A stretch of 64,000 nt of DNA from CBDBCU01 sp965243185 (GTDB lineage: Bacteria; Chloroflexota; Dehalococcoidia; Lucifugimonadales; UBA3495). Positions 43,414 through 51,783 of this stretch are shown piece after piece. The notes under the pieces were generated by a model, which saw only the letters and a program-made list of their open reading frames with translations, made no database searches and was not told where the DNA came from. Made by a program: the position numbers and the translations under genes. Each line of letters begins with the position of its first letter. Position 1 is the first letter of the stretch. The stretch spans positions 2,852,001-2,916,000 of the forward strand of contig OZ251531.1 in NCBI GenBank assembly GCA_965243185.1. Reading direction: 5' to 3'.

Positions 43414-44187
43414 TTAATTTCGTTCCCGGTTCATGCGGTAGATGAGGCGGAGGCCGATTAAGGTGAGTTCGGGGTTGATGTCGTCGAAGACGGGGGTTTG
43501 GTCGGCAATGACGCTGACGAGGCCGCCGGTGCCGATAACTTGGGCGTCGGGGCCGATTTCAGTTTTGATTTGGTTGACCATTCCGGTAACGAGGGCGGCG
43601 TAGCCATAGACTAAGCCGGATTGGAGGGCGGCGACGGTGTTGCGGCCGACTACGGATTTGGGGGCGGTGAGCTCGACGCGGCGGAGTTGGGAGGCGTTGA
43701 AAAAGAGGGCGTCGGCGCCGAGGCTGATGCCGGGGGCGATGGCGCCGCCGAGGTAGTGGCCGTCGCGGGAGACGACATCAAAGACGGTGGCGGTGCCTAA
43801 ATCGACGACGATGAGGGGTGGGGAGTAGAGGTCGAGGGCGGCGACGGCGTCGGCGATGCGGTCGGCGCCGACATCGCGGGGGTTGTCGTAGAGGATTTGG
43901 AGGCCGGTGCGGACGCCGGCGGAGACGGATAAAGGGGCTACGGAGAAGTAGGTGCGGCAAAGTTCGGTGAAAATTGCGGTTAGGGGGGGGACGCCGCTGC
44001 AGAGGCAGGCGGCGGTGATGTGGGACGGGTCGATGTGGCGGAGGTGGAGGAGGTTGACCAGCTGCAAGCCGTATTCGTCGGGGAGGCGGCGGGCGTCGGT
44101 GGAGACGCGAAAGGTGGTGACGAGGCGGTCGTGGTCGAAGACGCCCAGGGTGACTACGGTGTTGCCGATGTCGATGGTCAGGAGCAT
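43414..44187 (-). CDS. coaX: Type III pantothenate kinase CoaX
   Basis: A 257-residue type III pantothenate kinase: MLLTIDIGNTVVTLGVFDHD (phosphate-1 loop), YDNPRDVGADRIADAVAA and VVDLGTATVFDVV. It phosphorylates pantothenate, the first step of CoA synthesis, and pairs with coaBC 18 nt downstream. The ATG at 44187 lies 6 nt from a TATAAT, so the mRNA is probably leaderless. Confidence 0.95.
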   Translation of the reverse strand: MLLTIDIGNTVVTLGVFDHDRLVTTFRVSTDARRLPDEYGLQLVNLLHLRHIDPSHITAACLCSGVPPLTAIFTELCRTYFSVAPLSVSAGVRTGLQILYDNPRDVGADRIADAVAALDLYSPPLIVVDLGTATVFDVVSRDGHYLGGAIAPGISLGADALFFNASQLRRVELTAPKSVVGRNTVAALQSGLVYGYAALVTGMVNQIKTEIGPDAQVIGTGGLVSVIADQTPVFDDINPELTLIGLRLIYRMNRERN

Positions 44188-44193
44188 AGGGGG

Positions 44194-44199
44194 ATTATA
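44194..44199 (-). promoter_or_regulatory. -10 box of coaX, leaderless
   Basis: TATAAT on the minus strand, 6 nt upstream of the coaX ATG, with no ribosome site between them. Confidence 0.55.
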
Positions 44200-44368
44200 C
44201 TCCAGGGGGGAATGGATATAAAGGATGCCCCGGCCGGTTAATGGGCGGGGATTCTGGATTCCCACTTTCGTGGGAATGACGGTGGGGAAGGATGGGAATG
44301 ACGGTGGGAGGGTGGGCAATGATGATTTTTATAGGCGATAGTCTTGGTTGGGGGAATGGATGAAAGGA

Positions 44369-44397
44369 AAGCCCCGGCCGGTTAAGGGCCGGGGCTT
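44369..44397. terminator. Terminator hairpin
   Basis: AAGCCCCGGCC pairs with GGCCGGGGCTT around 7 nt. It lies 3' of the Pro/Thr-linker protein gene on the minus strand. Confidence 0.75.
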
Positions 44398-44435
44398 GGG
44401 GTTGCTACTGGGTTACCGGTGTGGACCGGTTGGGG

Positions 44436-45308
44436 TTAGCGGCGGTTGGCGCGCATCCGGGGGGCGACTACCACCAGGACAATCAGGGCGGCGGCTACGA
44501 CCAGGACGAGGATGCCAATGAGGGTGAAGTTGCCGCCGGGGAGGCCGGTAGCGGGCTGCTGGGTAGGCGGCGTCGGCGGGGCAGGCTGAGACGGGGGAGT
44601 ACCCGGTTCCTCTGCACCCGGGTCTCTGCCCGGGGGTAGGGGAGTTCCGGGGCCGGGCCGCTGAATGGGTTCGGGGGCGGCTACGGTGCCCAAGTCGGTT
44701 GCGCCACGGAATTGGTCGCCGCGTTCAGCCGGGGTCGGGGTAGGTTCGGGGGCGGCGGTGGGGGCCGGGGTTACCGTAGGCCGCTGGGTGGGAGTGGGTA
44801 CCGGGGTGGCCGTGGGCGGCACCGGAGTAGCGGTGGCAGTGGGGCGCGGCGTGGCCGTGGGCGGCACCGGGGTGGCGGTGGGGGCCGGCCGCGGAGTAGC
44901 GGTGGCCGGATCATCGTCGGTGTCGCGAGTAGGGCGCGGGGTGCTGGTGGCACGCGGCCGCGGGGTGTTGGTGGGTTGAGAGGTAGCCGTGGGAGCCGGG
45001 GTGTTGGTGGCTACGGCAAAGGTGGGGGCCGGCGTGAGGGTCGGGGAGCGAGTGGAAGTAGGCCGCGGGGTGGGCGGATCATCGTCGTCATCGTCATCGT
45101 CGGTGGGGGAGGCTTGGGCGAAGTAGCCGTCGGACCAAGCCGGCTGCAAACCGGCGGTGTTTTCGTTGAGTTCGGCGGAGACTCCGTTGAGCAGGAAGGC
45201 GTAGAAGGCGATGCCGCCGGCTACAGCCAGCAGTCCGAGGAGGGCTGCCAAGGGTATCCGCCGGACGGCCGCCGCGCCTTTGTAGCCGCCAGTAATCAGG
45301 AAGCTCAT
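44436..45308 (-). CDS. Surface protein with Pro/Thr-rich linker and two membrane helices
   Basis: A 290-residue protein: an N-terminal hydrophobic helix (residues 18-42), an acidic run of eight Asp, a 150-residue Pro/Thr/Ala linker with repeats of the type ATPRPTATATPVPPT, and a C-terminal helix FTLIGILVLVVAAALIVLVV followed by RMRANRR. The layout is that of a membrane-anchored stalk protein. No catalytic domain is present. It resembles the linker of the lipoprotein at 35451-36281. Function unknown. Confidence 0.75.
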   Translation of the reverse strand: MSFLITGGYKGAAAVRRIPLAALLGLLAVAGGIAFYAFLLNGVSAELNENTAGLQPAWSDGYFAQASPTDDDDDDDDPPTPRPTSTRSPTLTPAPTFAVATNTPAPTATSQPTNTPRPRATSTPRPTRDTDDDPATATPRPAPTATPVPPTATPRPTATATPVPPTATPVPTPTQRPTVTPAPTAAPEPTPTPAERGDQFRGATDLGTVAAPEPIQRPGPGTPLPPGRDPGAEEPGTPPSQPAPPTPPTQQPATGLPGGNFTLIGILVLVVAAALIVLVVVAPRMRANRR

Positions 45309-45591
45309 GGATTATTCCACTCCCTAGAAAGGTATATGTAACGGGATACTTTTGTTGATAATACATAGGCAATTGCGGGTTGTCAATATATTCGGCGGCG
45401 GATTTGGCGGGCAATTGGGGTTGGGGATTCTGGATTCCCACTTTCGTGGGAATGACGGTGGGGATGGTGGGAAGGAAGGGGTGACATAAGGGGTTGGGGG
45501 GTGTAGAATGGGCGGGCGTTGGTTCTTGCGGTGGCAGGCGGGAGGACGATGGCGCCGGGGGCTAATGCAGATTTGGCGGGAGGGAATGGTT

Positions 45592-45807
45592 ATGGCAGAG
45601 GTGCCGGTGGTTTATACTTTGACGGTGTGACCGGCGTCGGATCGGTTGCGTGACGCGTGGCGTCGGCAGGGGATTGAGTATGAGGAGCGGCGGGTGGATC
45701 AGGGTCAGGATACCCTGGATGAGGCGCTGCTGTATGGGGATGTGGTGCCGATCATCGTTTATCCGGATGGGCGGGTGGAAATCGGGTTTGAGGGGCATCG
45801 GGGTTGA
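45592..45807 (+). CDS. Glutaredoxin-like small protein, predicted selenoprotein (Sec13, UxxS)
   Basis: A 71-residue protein if the in-frame TGA at 45628-45630 is read as Sec: MAEVPVVYTLTV-U-PASDRLRDAWRRQGIEYEERRVD and then VVPIIVYPDGRVEIGF. Glutaredoxins have VVVYTxPxCPxC at this point and a later TVP-type loop, so UGA falls exactly on the catalytic Cys, giving U-P-A-S. It resembles the small UxxS/T glutaredoxin-like (seleno)proteins known from other bacteria (UXX-star group). A ribosome site, GGAGG, precedes the ATG. A thioredoxin-like gene follows after 101 nt. Confidence 0.82.
45651..45665 (+). promoter_or_regulatory. Candidate bacterial SECIS hairpin
   Basis: GACGC (45652-45656) pairs perfectly with GCGTC (45660-45664) around the loop GTG, whose first G lies 27 nt after the UGA; T51-G65 extends the stem by a wobble. 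A longer pairing of CCGGCGTC (45631-45638) with GGCGTCGG (45659-45666) is an alternative fold. Confidence 0.5.
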
Positions 45808-45908
45808 GAAATCGGGTGACGGCCGGTGGGTCGTCCGGGTTTTCCCTACAGGGGCGGATTCTTTTGGGGTTCGCGGGGACATAAGAGTTGAGTTGAGGAG
45901 GTTGGATT

Positions 45909-46496
45909 ATGGCGATGGAGACGAGCGTGGTGACGCCGCAGCGGTTCAGCGAGGGGCTGGGGTATGCGGATTTTATGGCGCAGGCGAAGGTGAACAAGGA
46001 GCGGATGGAGGGGTTTTACGCCAATTTTGAGGTGAGGGCGGGGGATGCGGCGGCACTGCGGGAGTTGGCGGAGCAGCCGGCGGGGCCGGCGAAGTTGCTG
46101 CTGTTGGGGGAGGATTGGTGCGGGGATGTGGTGCGGGGGCTGCCGGTTTTGGCGCGGATGGCGGAGGCGGCGGGTTGGGAGCTGCGGATTTTCCCGCGGG
46201 ATCAGCATCATGACATTATGAATGAGTTTCTGAAGGAAGGGCAGTGGATGTCCATTCCGACGGCGGTATTTTATACGGCGGAGCATGGGTATATCTGCCA
46301 TTGGATTGAGCGGCCGGCGGTGGCGGATCGGGAGACGCGGGAGATTGAGGCGGCGATTCGGGCGGAGAATCCGGAGATTAGCGATCAGGAGTTTGGGCGG
46401 GAACGGCGGCTGCGGATGGGAGCGCGGGCGGAGGCGTGGCAGCAGGCGACGGTGGAGGAGTTGATTGGGCTGCTGCGGGAGAAGGTTGGGGGATAG
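45909..46496 (+). CDS. Thioredoxin-family protein with WCGD motif
   Basis: A 195-residue thioredoxin-like protein. Residues 60-140 have the fold, with LLLLGEDWCGDVVRGLPVLA at the active-site position: the motif is WCxDx, with a single Cys, as in the Thioredoxin_9 group. The IPTAVFY cis-Pro loop follows. Helical N- and C-terminal extensions. GAGGAGG precedes the ATG. With the UGA-containing glutaredoxin-like gene just upstream it may form a redox pair; that is inference. A terminator follows. Confidence 0.8.
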   Translation: MAMETSVVTPQRFSEGLGYADFMAQAKVNKERMEGFYANFEVRAGDAAALRELAEQPAGPAKLLLLGEDWCGDVVRGLPVLARMAEAAGWELRIFPRDQHHDIMNEFLKEGQWMSIPTAVFYTAEHGYICHWIERPAVADRETREIEAAIRAENPEISDQEFGRERRLRMGARAEAWQQATVEELIGLLREKVGG

Positions 46497-46606
46497 GGCG
46501 GCGCGGGGCCGGGATGGTTGGGCCGGCACAGGTTCAGGGCGGTTAAAGGGGTAGGCAAGGGGGAAGGAAGGGGAGCCGGTCGGGTTGGGCCATGGCACGG
46601 GAAAGG

Positions 46607-46640
46607 GGGGCAGCCGTTGGGGGCTGCCCCGGATTTATTT
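46607..46640 (+). terminator. Terminator hairpin
   Basis: GGGGCAGCC pairs with GGCTGCCCC around a short loop, followed by GGATTTATTT. Confidence 0.75.
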
Positions 46641-46691
46641 ACATGGGAAGGCTCCTTTGAGGGGTGGGTTTAGGATTGGGGTAAGTCGCGG

Positions 46692-47165
46692 GGGACGGAA
46701 CCCGTGGCCACGGGTTCCGCCCTTGCGGGAGGGGGTTGGCAAAGGGGCCATTGGGTTGCCTGCGTCAATGGGAACATCGGCGTACATCCAGCACGACGTT
46801 TCCCGACCCGATTGCCGTCCGGGAAATGGACCTTGGGGTGGCTACTGGCGCCGCTGGGTATGGTTGCCACTACCGGCGTTTTGGCCCAGTCCAGCTACCG
46901 GGGTTGACCGCACCTCCAGTCAACCTGTTAACTCCAGCTCCTGTAGGGAAGGAATAGCGGTTTGGCGGCTAGTGGGATTTGCCGTTTTCCGCTGCTCCGG
47001 CTGGGGAAGTACGGGGCCTTGGGCCGTTTCCCCGGGGGTTAGGAGCGGGACGCTTGACGGCCGCATGGGCCGGAGGCGTCCACAGCGCGCTGTGAGCTGT
47101 ATTTCACGGTAAGCTAGCGTATCGTTTTGAGACCCGGCGTCCCGGGGCTAGGTCTGACCTTCGCA
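46692..47165 (-). ncRNA. Unrecognised structured RNA, copy B (about 475 nt)
   Basis: Homologous to 21996-22466 over its whole length. It ends in a very stable stem in which CGGAACCCGTGG pairs with CCACGGGTTCCG; the corresponding stem in copy A has different bases but still pairs. Another helix (GGACGC with GCGTCC near 47030-47080) is also kept in form. It shares the CACAGCGCGCTGTG palindrome and the segment TACGCTAGCTTACCGTGAAA with copy A. The promoter is below. Between the thioredoxin terminator and secreted paralogue 2 there is no gene. Confidence 0.65.
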
Positions 47166-47171
47166 GTTATA

Positions 47172-47200
47172 AGTATGGGGGTGGGATTGAGAGTTGTCAA
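47172..47200 (-). promoter_or_regulatory. Promoter of structured RNA copy B
   Basis: On the minus strand TTGACA (47195-47200), 17 nt, CATACT (47172-47177), the same layout as copy A. Confidence 0.7.
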
Positions 47201-47349
47201 GGGGGTTTAGGACGGATTTATGAATGTAAATTCTGGATTCCCGTTTTCACGGGAATGACGGTCGGGAGGGTGGGAATGATGGTTGCTGGATGGCGAGAAT
47301 GACGGTTGCCGGGGGATGGGAATGATGGTTTGATGGTGGGAGAGACGGC

Positions 47350-47425
47350 GGGGGAACTTTTGCAAAAGTTCCCCCGCACCCCCTCAAAACTTTTGGAGTT
47401 TGGGGAGTCTGCGGGTTTTGAGCGG
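47350..47425 (+). repeat. Double-palindrome repeat, copy e, with GAGTTTGGGGAGTCTGCGGG tail
   Basis: The 12-bp-arm palindrome (loop GC here), CTCAAAACTTTTG, then the tail GAGTCTGCGGGTTTTGAG also found after copies b and d. It ends at the stop of secreted paralogue 2. Confidence 0.88.
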
Positions 47426-47427
47426 GG

Positions 47428-48337
47428 TTAGCGGCGGCGGACGCGTTTGAGGCAGGTGATGGAGTAGGCTTGCTGGTAGCTGGCTTTGTATTGGTAGTTG
47501 GGGGGAGTAGCGAGGTTTTCGCTGTAGTAGAGGACGTTGCCGCCGGTGATGCGGATGTTTTTCTCGCGGACGATGGGGTAGCCGGCGGGTCGGCAGAGGG
47601 TGCGGGCGTGGTCGGCGGCATAGGAAGAGCCGTTGTCCAAGTGGTCGTTGAACCAATCCCGGCAGTCGCCGCCGAAGCTGGCGCCGCCGGCCAGCTGGGC
47701 GCCGCCGTTGGCTTTGGCGCCGGCCTCGTCAGCTACGGCGTCCCCGGTGTTGACGAGGGTGCCGGCGGGCAGTTGGGGGGGAAATCCCCACTGGTAATCG
47801 CCGGAGAGGGTCAGCTTTTTGTAGCGGTAGCGCCGCCGTTTCCGTTCCTCTCGGGGGAATTCAAAGATGAGGTCGCGGGAGACGCCGGTAACGCCGGATT
47901 CGCCGTCGGTCAGGTAGCCTTCTTGGGCCGCCAAGAAGCCGCGGAAGTTGCCGCTTTGGCCGAAGTAGACGGTGTCGTCCCGTTCGTTGCGGTGGCGGCC
48001 GGCAGCCCAGGTTTCGGCTTTGGTGAAGGTGTCGGATTGGTCGATGGCGCAGTAGATGGTTTTGCCGCGGTTGGCGGCGAGGGATTCGAGGATCATCGAG
48101 ACGCGGGCATCATCGGCATCGGCAACGGCGGGGGCGGGTTGCCAGTCGTCACAGTTCCAGGGGATGGAACGGGGGGCGGCTTGGGCGACGTCTATGTAGA
48201 ACAAGCGTTCTGGGGGGGGGTAATTCGGAATTGGAGCGGGTGAGGGCCGGGTCGGCGCGGCCGCTGTTATGGGTGAAGGCGGCGGCGAGGGTCAGGAGGC
48301 CGACCAAGGCTAGGGCGGATACGAGGGCGCGAAGCAT
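47428..48337 (-). CDS. Secreted constant/variable protein, paralogue 2; body in +1 frame after C9 tract
   Basis: ATG 48337 (AAGGATG site) begins the signal peptide MLRALVSALALVGLLTLAAA. The frame runs to SNSELPPP at nine C; the body is in +1, giving 302 residues after a one-nucleotide skip. The constant domain (FYIDVAQAAPRSIPWNCDDW, then DQSDTFTKAETWAAGRHRN) is close to paralogues 1 and 3. After the basic hinge EERKRRRYRYKK the C-terminal part is unique: about 130 residues with Cys, Gly and aromatic residues, ending in YSITCLKRVRRR. The structured RNA copy B is downstream on the same strand. Confidence 0.7.
48212..48220 (-). other. C9 homopolymer at the frame junction, paralogue 2
   Basis: Nine C on the coding strand between TTA and AGA of the signal frame, the same position and length as in paralogues 1 and 3. 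Confidence 0.85.
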
Positions 48338-48509
48338 AGCGGTTCATCCTTTTTGGTTGAGGTTGTAGCGTAGGGTAAGGTAAGGGATGGAGGGGGTTTT
48401 GTCAAGGGCGGAGGTTCTGGATTCCCGCTTTCGGGGGAATGACGGTGGGATGGTGGGGATGATGGTTGCCGGAGGATGGGGATGACGGTTTGACGGGAGG
48501 AGAGACGGC

Positions 48510-48557
48510 GGGGGAACTTTTGTAAAAGTTCCCCCGCACCCCCTCAAAACTTTTTGG
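48510..48557 (+). repeat. Double-palindrome repeat, copy f
   Basis: Same palindrome, upstream of secreted paralogue 2. Copies e and f bracket that gene. A GGATTCCCGC/GGGGGAATGACGG element lies at about 48417-48446. Confidence 0.88.
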
Positions 48558-48646
48558 GGTGGGTGGTAGGATGGGGGACGGTTGCAGACGTTGCGGGGAG
48601 GGGGAGTTAGGAATACGAGAAGGCTGGATGGGGATAAGCGGGAGTT

Positions 48647-49618
48647 ATGGCAGAAGCGTTGAGAGTGGAGAACTTGCAGGTGGAGTTTGAGACGGCCGCC
48701 GGGCAGGTGAAAGCCTTGAATGGGGTCAGCCTGGTTCAGGAGGAGAACCAGATTTTTTGCGTGGTGGGGGAGAGCGGGGCGGGGAAAAGTACGCTGGCGT
48801 TGGCGATTATGGGGCTGCTGCCGCCGTCGGCAACGGTGGTGGCGGGGAGGATTGTTTTTGACGGGGTGGATTTGCTGCGGGCCAGTCCGGAGTATCTGCG
48901 GGGGATTCGGGGGCGGGAGATTTCGATGGTCTTTCAGGACGCGCAATCGGCGCTTAATCCGGTGCAGACGGTGGGGGCGCAGTTGGAGGAGGTTATCCTG
49001 ACGCATACGGATCGGTCGCGGCGGGAGGCGAATCGGATGGCGCAGGAGGTATTGCGGGAATTGGGGCTGCCGGATCCGCGGCGGATTTTGGGGGAGTATC
49101 CGTTTAATTTGAGCGGGGGGATGTGTCAACGGGTGATGCTGGCGATTGCGCTGGTGATGCGGCCGCGGCTGCTGATTGCGGATGAGGCGACTTCGGGGTT
49201 GGATGTTACGCTGCAAGCGGAGATTCTGGAGCGGTTGAAGCGGCTGTGCCGGGAGCTGAATTCGGCGATTTTGCTGATTACTCATGATTTGGGGATTGTG
49301 GCGCACATGGGGGATCAGGTGGCGGTGCTGTATGGGGGCGCATTGGCGGAGCGGGCGGAGGTGATACCGTTGTTTAAGGAGCCGCGGCATCCTTATACCT
49401 GGTCGCTGCTACAGGCGCTGCCGCGGTTGGATGATGCCGGGCGGCGGTTGCAGGCGCTGCGGGGGAGTCCGCCGGATATGGTGAATTTGCCGGAGGAGTG
49501 TCCGTTTTTGCCGCGGTGTCATAAGGCGTTGAGTCGGTGTCGGGTGGAGCCGCGGCCGCCATTGGTGGAGATTTCGCCGGGGCATCAGGTGGCTTGCTAT
49601 AACCCGATGGTGGTTTGA
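48647..49618 (+). CDS. ABC transporter ATP-binding protein (oligopeptide/dipeptide type)
   Basis: A 323-residue OppD/DppD-like ATPase: Walker A GESGAGKST, signature LSGGMCQRV, Walker B LLIADEATSGLD and the C-terminal oligopeptide/dipeptide domain with the CPFLPRCHKAL Cys cluster. It would power uptake of peptides or nickel/similar ligands. The permease and binding-protein genes are not adjacent, so it is solitary here, which is unusual. The ATG at 48647 has GGGAG about 7 nt before it. Confidence 0.9.
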   Translation: MAEALRVENLQVEFETAAGQVKALNGVSLVQEENQIFCVVGESGAGKSTLALAIMGLLPPSATVVAGRIVFDGVDLLRASPEYLRGIRGREISMVFQDAQSALNPVQTVGAQLEEVILTHTDRSRREANRMAQEVLRELGLPDPRRILGEYPFNLSGGMCQRVMLAIALVMRPRLLIADEATSGLDVTLQAEILERLKRLCRELNSAILLITHDLGIVAHMGDQVAVLYGGALAERAEVIPLFKEPRHPYTWSLLQALPRLDDAGRRLQALRGSPPDMVNLPEECPFLPRCHKALSRCRVEPRPPLVEISPGHQVACYNPMVV

Positions 49619-49646
49619 TGGGGGAGGGGGCGGCGGGTTGCGGGAA

Positions 49647-49808
49647 TTAGCCGCCGAAGAGCGGCCAAATCCATTCTTTCAGGGCAAAAATCAGGAAAGC
49701 GCCGATTATCAGCCGGTTGGTCCAGCGGATTTCGGCTACTGAGCCTTTGATTTCGCCGAGGGTTTTGTTGAGGGAAATCGTTTCCGGCTTGATGGGTTCG
49801 GTGGACAT
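49647..49808 (-). CDS. Small membrane protein
   Basis: A 53-residue frame: soluble N-terminus MSTEPIKPETISLNKTLGEI, then membrane segment LIIGAFLIFALKEWIW. GGAG lies 6 nt before the ATG. Convergent with the ABC ATPase gene. Unrecognised. Confidence 0.65.
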   Translation of the reverse strand: MSTEPIKPETISLNKTLGEIKGSVAEIRWTNRLIIGAFLIFALKEWIWPLFGG

Positions 49809-49845
49809 AAGACACTCCGCGATTATTCCGGTATTTCCTACTGCT

Positions 49846-50904
49846 TTAGCCCCGGCTGGGGGCGGCGAGGTCAGTTACCAGTAGTTCGAGGGCGAGGTCG
49901 TCGGATTCGACTTGGCCGGTTTTCAGGGCCAGGTCGGTGTCGAGGAGCTGCTGGTAGCGGCGGGTGAGGTCGGGCCAGGGATGGCGGCGGGCTTGGTCGA
50001 CGGTTTTGCGGACGGCGAAGGGGGGGACGCCGAGTTTGCCGGCCAGTTCCGGTTGGGGGATGCGCTGTTCGGACCAGTATCGGGCGAGGGCGATGAGGCG
50101 GAGCTGACGCTCAATCATAGTGATGATGTAGGGGAGGGCGGCGCCGTCCTGGCGGAGCTGTTGGAGGAGGCGGAGGGCGATGGCGGGGCGGCCGTCGAGC
50201 ATAGCGTCGACGGCGTTAAAGATGCTGGCTTCGCGGACTTGGGAGACCATTTCCTGAATGTCGGATTCGTCGATATGGCGGCCGGCGGCGTAGAGGGAGA
50301 GTTTTTCCAGTTCCCGGTCGAGAGTCCAGAGGTCGTTGCCGACTAAATCGGTGAAGGTTTTGATGGCGGCGGGGCTGATGTCGGAGCCTTTTTGCTGGGC
50401 GAGGTCTTTGATGTAGCGGGCGAGGGCTTCGCCGCCGGGGGGGGGCCGGTGGCGGATTTGGGCGAGGTCTTTGAGGGCGACGAGGAGGGGGTTGGCGTCG
50501 GAGAGGGCGTTGTCGACGAAGAGGAGGCGGGTGGTGTCGGGCATTGCGGCGAGGGCCGGGGGCAAGGCTTCCCATTCGCCGAGGGCGCGGTTGGATTGAT
50601 TGGAGCGGGTATTGCGGCCACGGCCGCCGCCGCGGGCGGAGCGGCTGTCGAGGGTGGTGAGCAAGCCGGTTACTACGACGAGGCGGCAGGCGTCCATAAA
50701 GGGGAGGGCGTGGCAGACGGCGAGGAGGTCGGGGAGTTTGGCCTGGGGGCCGTTGATGCGGTGCTGGTTGGCGTCGAGGAGTTGGTCGGCGCCGGCTTCC
50801 TGTTCGAGTTTTTTGAGTTCCTGGGCGACGAGGAAGCTGTCGCCATAGATGATGTGGGCGGGCAAGGGTTCCTCCGGGCGGGTTAGTTTGTCGGATGTTA
50901 CCAT
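49846..50904 (-). CDS. holA: DNA polymerase III delta subunit HolA
   Basis: A 352-residue clamp-loader delta subunit: IIYGDSFLVAQELKKLE at the N-terminus, then the AAA-like fold, and the C-terminal collar region with EIREASIF-like VREASIFNAVDAMLDGR. An inserted basic stretch (RGGGRGRNTRSNQSNR) lies near residues 90-108. It opens the sliding clamp at the replication fork. Start at 50904. Confidence 0.88.
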   Translation of the reverse strand: MVTSDKLTRPEEPLPAHIIYGDSFLVAQELKKLEQEAGADQLLDANQHRINGPQAKLPDLLAVCHALPFMDACRLVVVTGLLTTLDSRSARGGGRGRNTRSNQSNRALGEWEALPPALAAMPDTTRLLFVDNALSDANPLLVALKDLAQIRHRPPPGGEALARYIKDLAQQKGSDISPAAIKTFTDLVGNDLWTLDRELEKLSLYAAGRHIDESDIQEMVSQVREASIFNAVDAMLDGRPAIALRLLQQLRQDGAALPYIITMIERQLRLIALARYWSEQRIPQPELAGKLGVPPFAVRKTVDQARRHPWPDLTRRYQQLLDTDLALKTGQVESDDLALELLVTDLAAPSRG

Positions 50905-50959
50905 CCTTTAACGGGTTCGGGATGGGCAGGAACTGGGAAAGCAGCCGGCGAAGGTAGGG

Positions 50960-51145
50960 TAGAGCGTGTTCACACTAAAGATCGGGTAGTGCGGTCAATT
51001 GTCCAAGTCATTCCGAGGCAACAGTCAATCTAAAAATCTGGCGAGGAGTCAAGGGCGGGCGTTTTAGATTCCTCCCTGCGGTCGGAATGACATAGCTATA
51101 GAGTCGGTTATCCGGGGCGTCAATGATTAGTGTGAACACGCACTA
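50960..51145. mobile_element. MITE-like element (186 bp) with 19-bp terminal inverted repeats
   Basis: TAGAGCGTGTTCACACTAA at the left pairs, inverted, with TTAGTGTGAACACGCACTA at the right; ends in TA. It holds an AGATTCCTCC/GGTCGGAATGACATAG palindrome and no gene. A diverged copy of similar size lies at 63714-63881. It may be moved by a transposase not in the window. Confidence 0.75.
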
Positions 51146-51179
51146 GTTTCTGGATTTCCGTTGGCACGGGAAGGACGGT

Positions 51180-51611
51180 TCAGGTTTGTTCCCAAGGGCG
51201 TTCGACGAGTTCGGTAAGGATACCGAAGACGGAGCGGGGGTGGATGAAGGCGATGTTGCCGGATAAGCCGTCGCGGGGCTGCTGGTCGATGAGTTCGAGG
51301 CCGAGGTTGGCGGCGATTTGGAGTTTGCCGGGGAGGTCGGTTACATAAAAGGCGAGGTGGTGGAGGCCGGGGCCGCGGCGGTTGAGGTAGCGGCCGATGG
51401 GGGTTTCGGCGGCGGTAGGCTCGAGGAGTTCGAGGCGGGTTTGGCCGACCTGGACGAGGGCGCCGCGGACGCCCTGGTCGTCGAGTTCTTGGATTTCGGG
51501 CAGAGGCGCGCCGAAGACGCCGGTGAAGAGTTGGAGGGCGGCGTTGAGGTCGGGGACGGCGATGCCGATATGGTCGATGTAGTCGATGGCGCAGACCGGA
51601 GGGGTGGTCAA
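51180..51611 (-). CDS. mce: Methylmalonyl-CoA epimerase
   Basis: A 143-residue VOC protein of the methylmalonyl-CoA epimerase type: metal-ligand His in YIDHIGIAV and GLHHLAFYV, Glu in LELLEP, and Glu in TELVERP. It converts (S)- to (R)-methylmalonyl-CoA. A methylmalonyl-CoA mutase gene 3 kb away (54374-56035) and an acyl-CoA dehydrogenase between them support a propionyl-CoA route. Confidence 0.87.
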   Translation of the reverse strand: MTTPPVCAIDYIDHIGIAVPDLNAALQLFTGVFGAPLPEIQELDDQGVRGALVQVGQTRLELLEPTAAETPIGRYLNRRGPGLHHLAFYVTDLPGKLQIAANLGLELIDQQPRDGLSGNIAFIHPRSVFGILTELVERPWEQT

Positions 51612-51783
51612 GGGTTTAACCTCGCTTGGGATTCAAGTTCGGGCTGCCTTTGGGGTGGTTTCTGGATTCCCGTTTTCACGGGAATGACGGTAGAGCGTGG
51701 GAATGACGGTTAAAGGATACGGGAATGCGGTTAAGACGCTCCTATTCTAAAGGTAGGGGATTTTGGGGTATAGGGGGACGGGG

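Noticed and set aside
46585..47112. 175-codon frame on the plus strand
   Set aside because: Runs over a terminator and structured RNA copy B; product is Arg/Gly/Trp-rich and not conserved in copy A.
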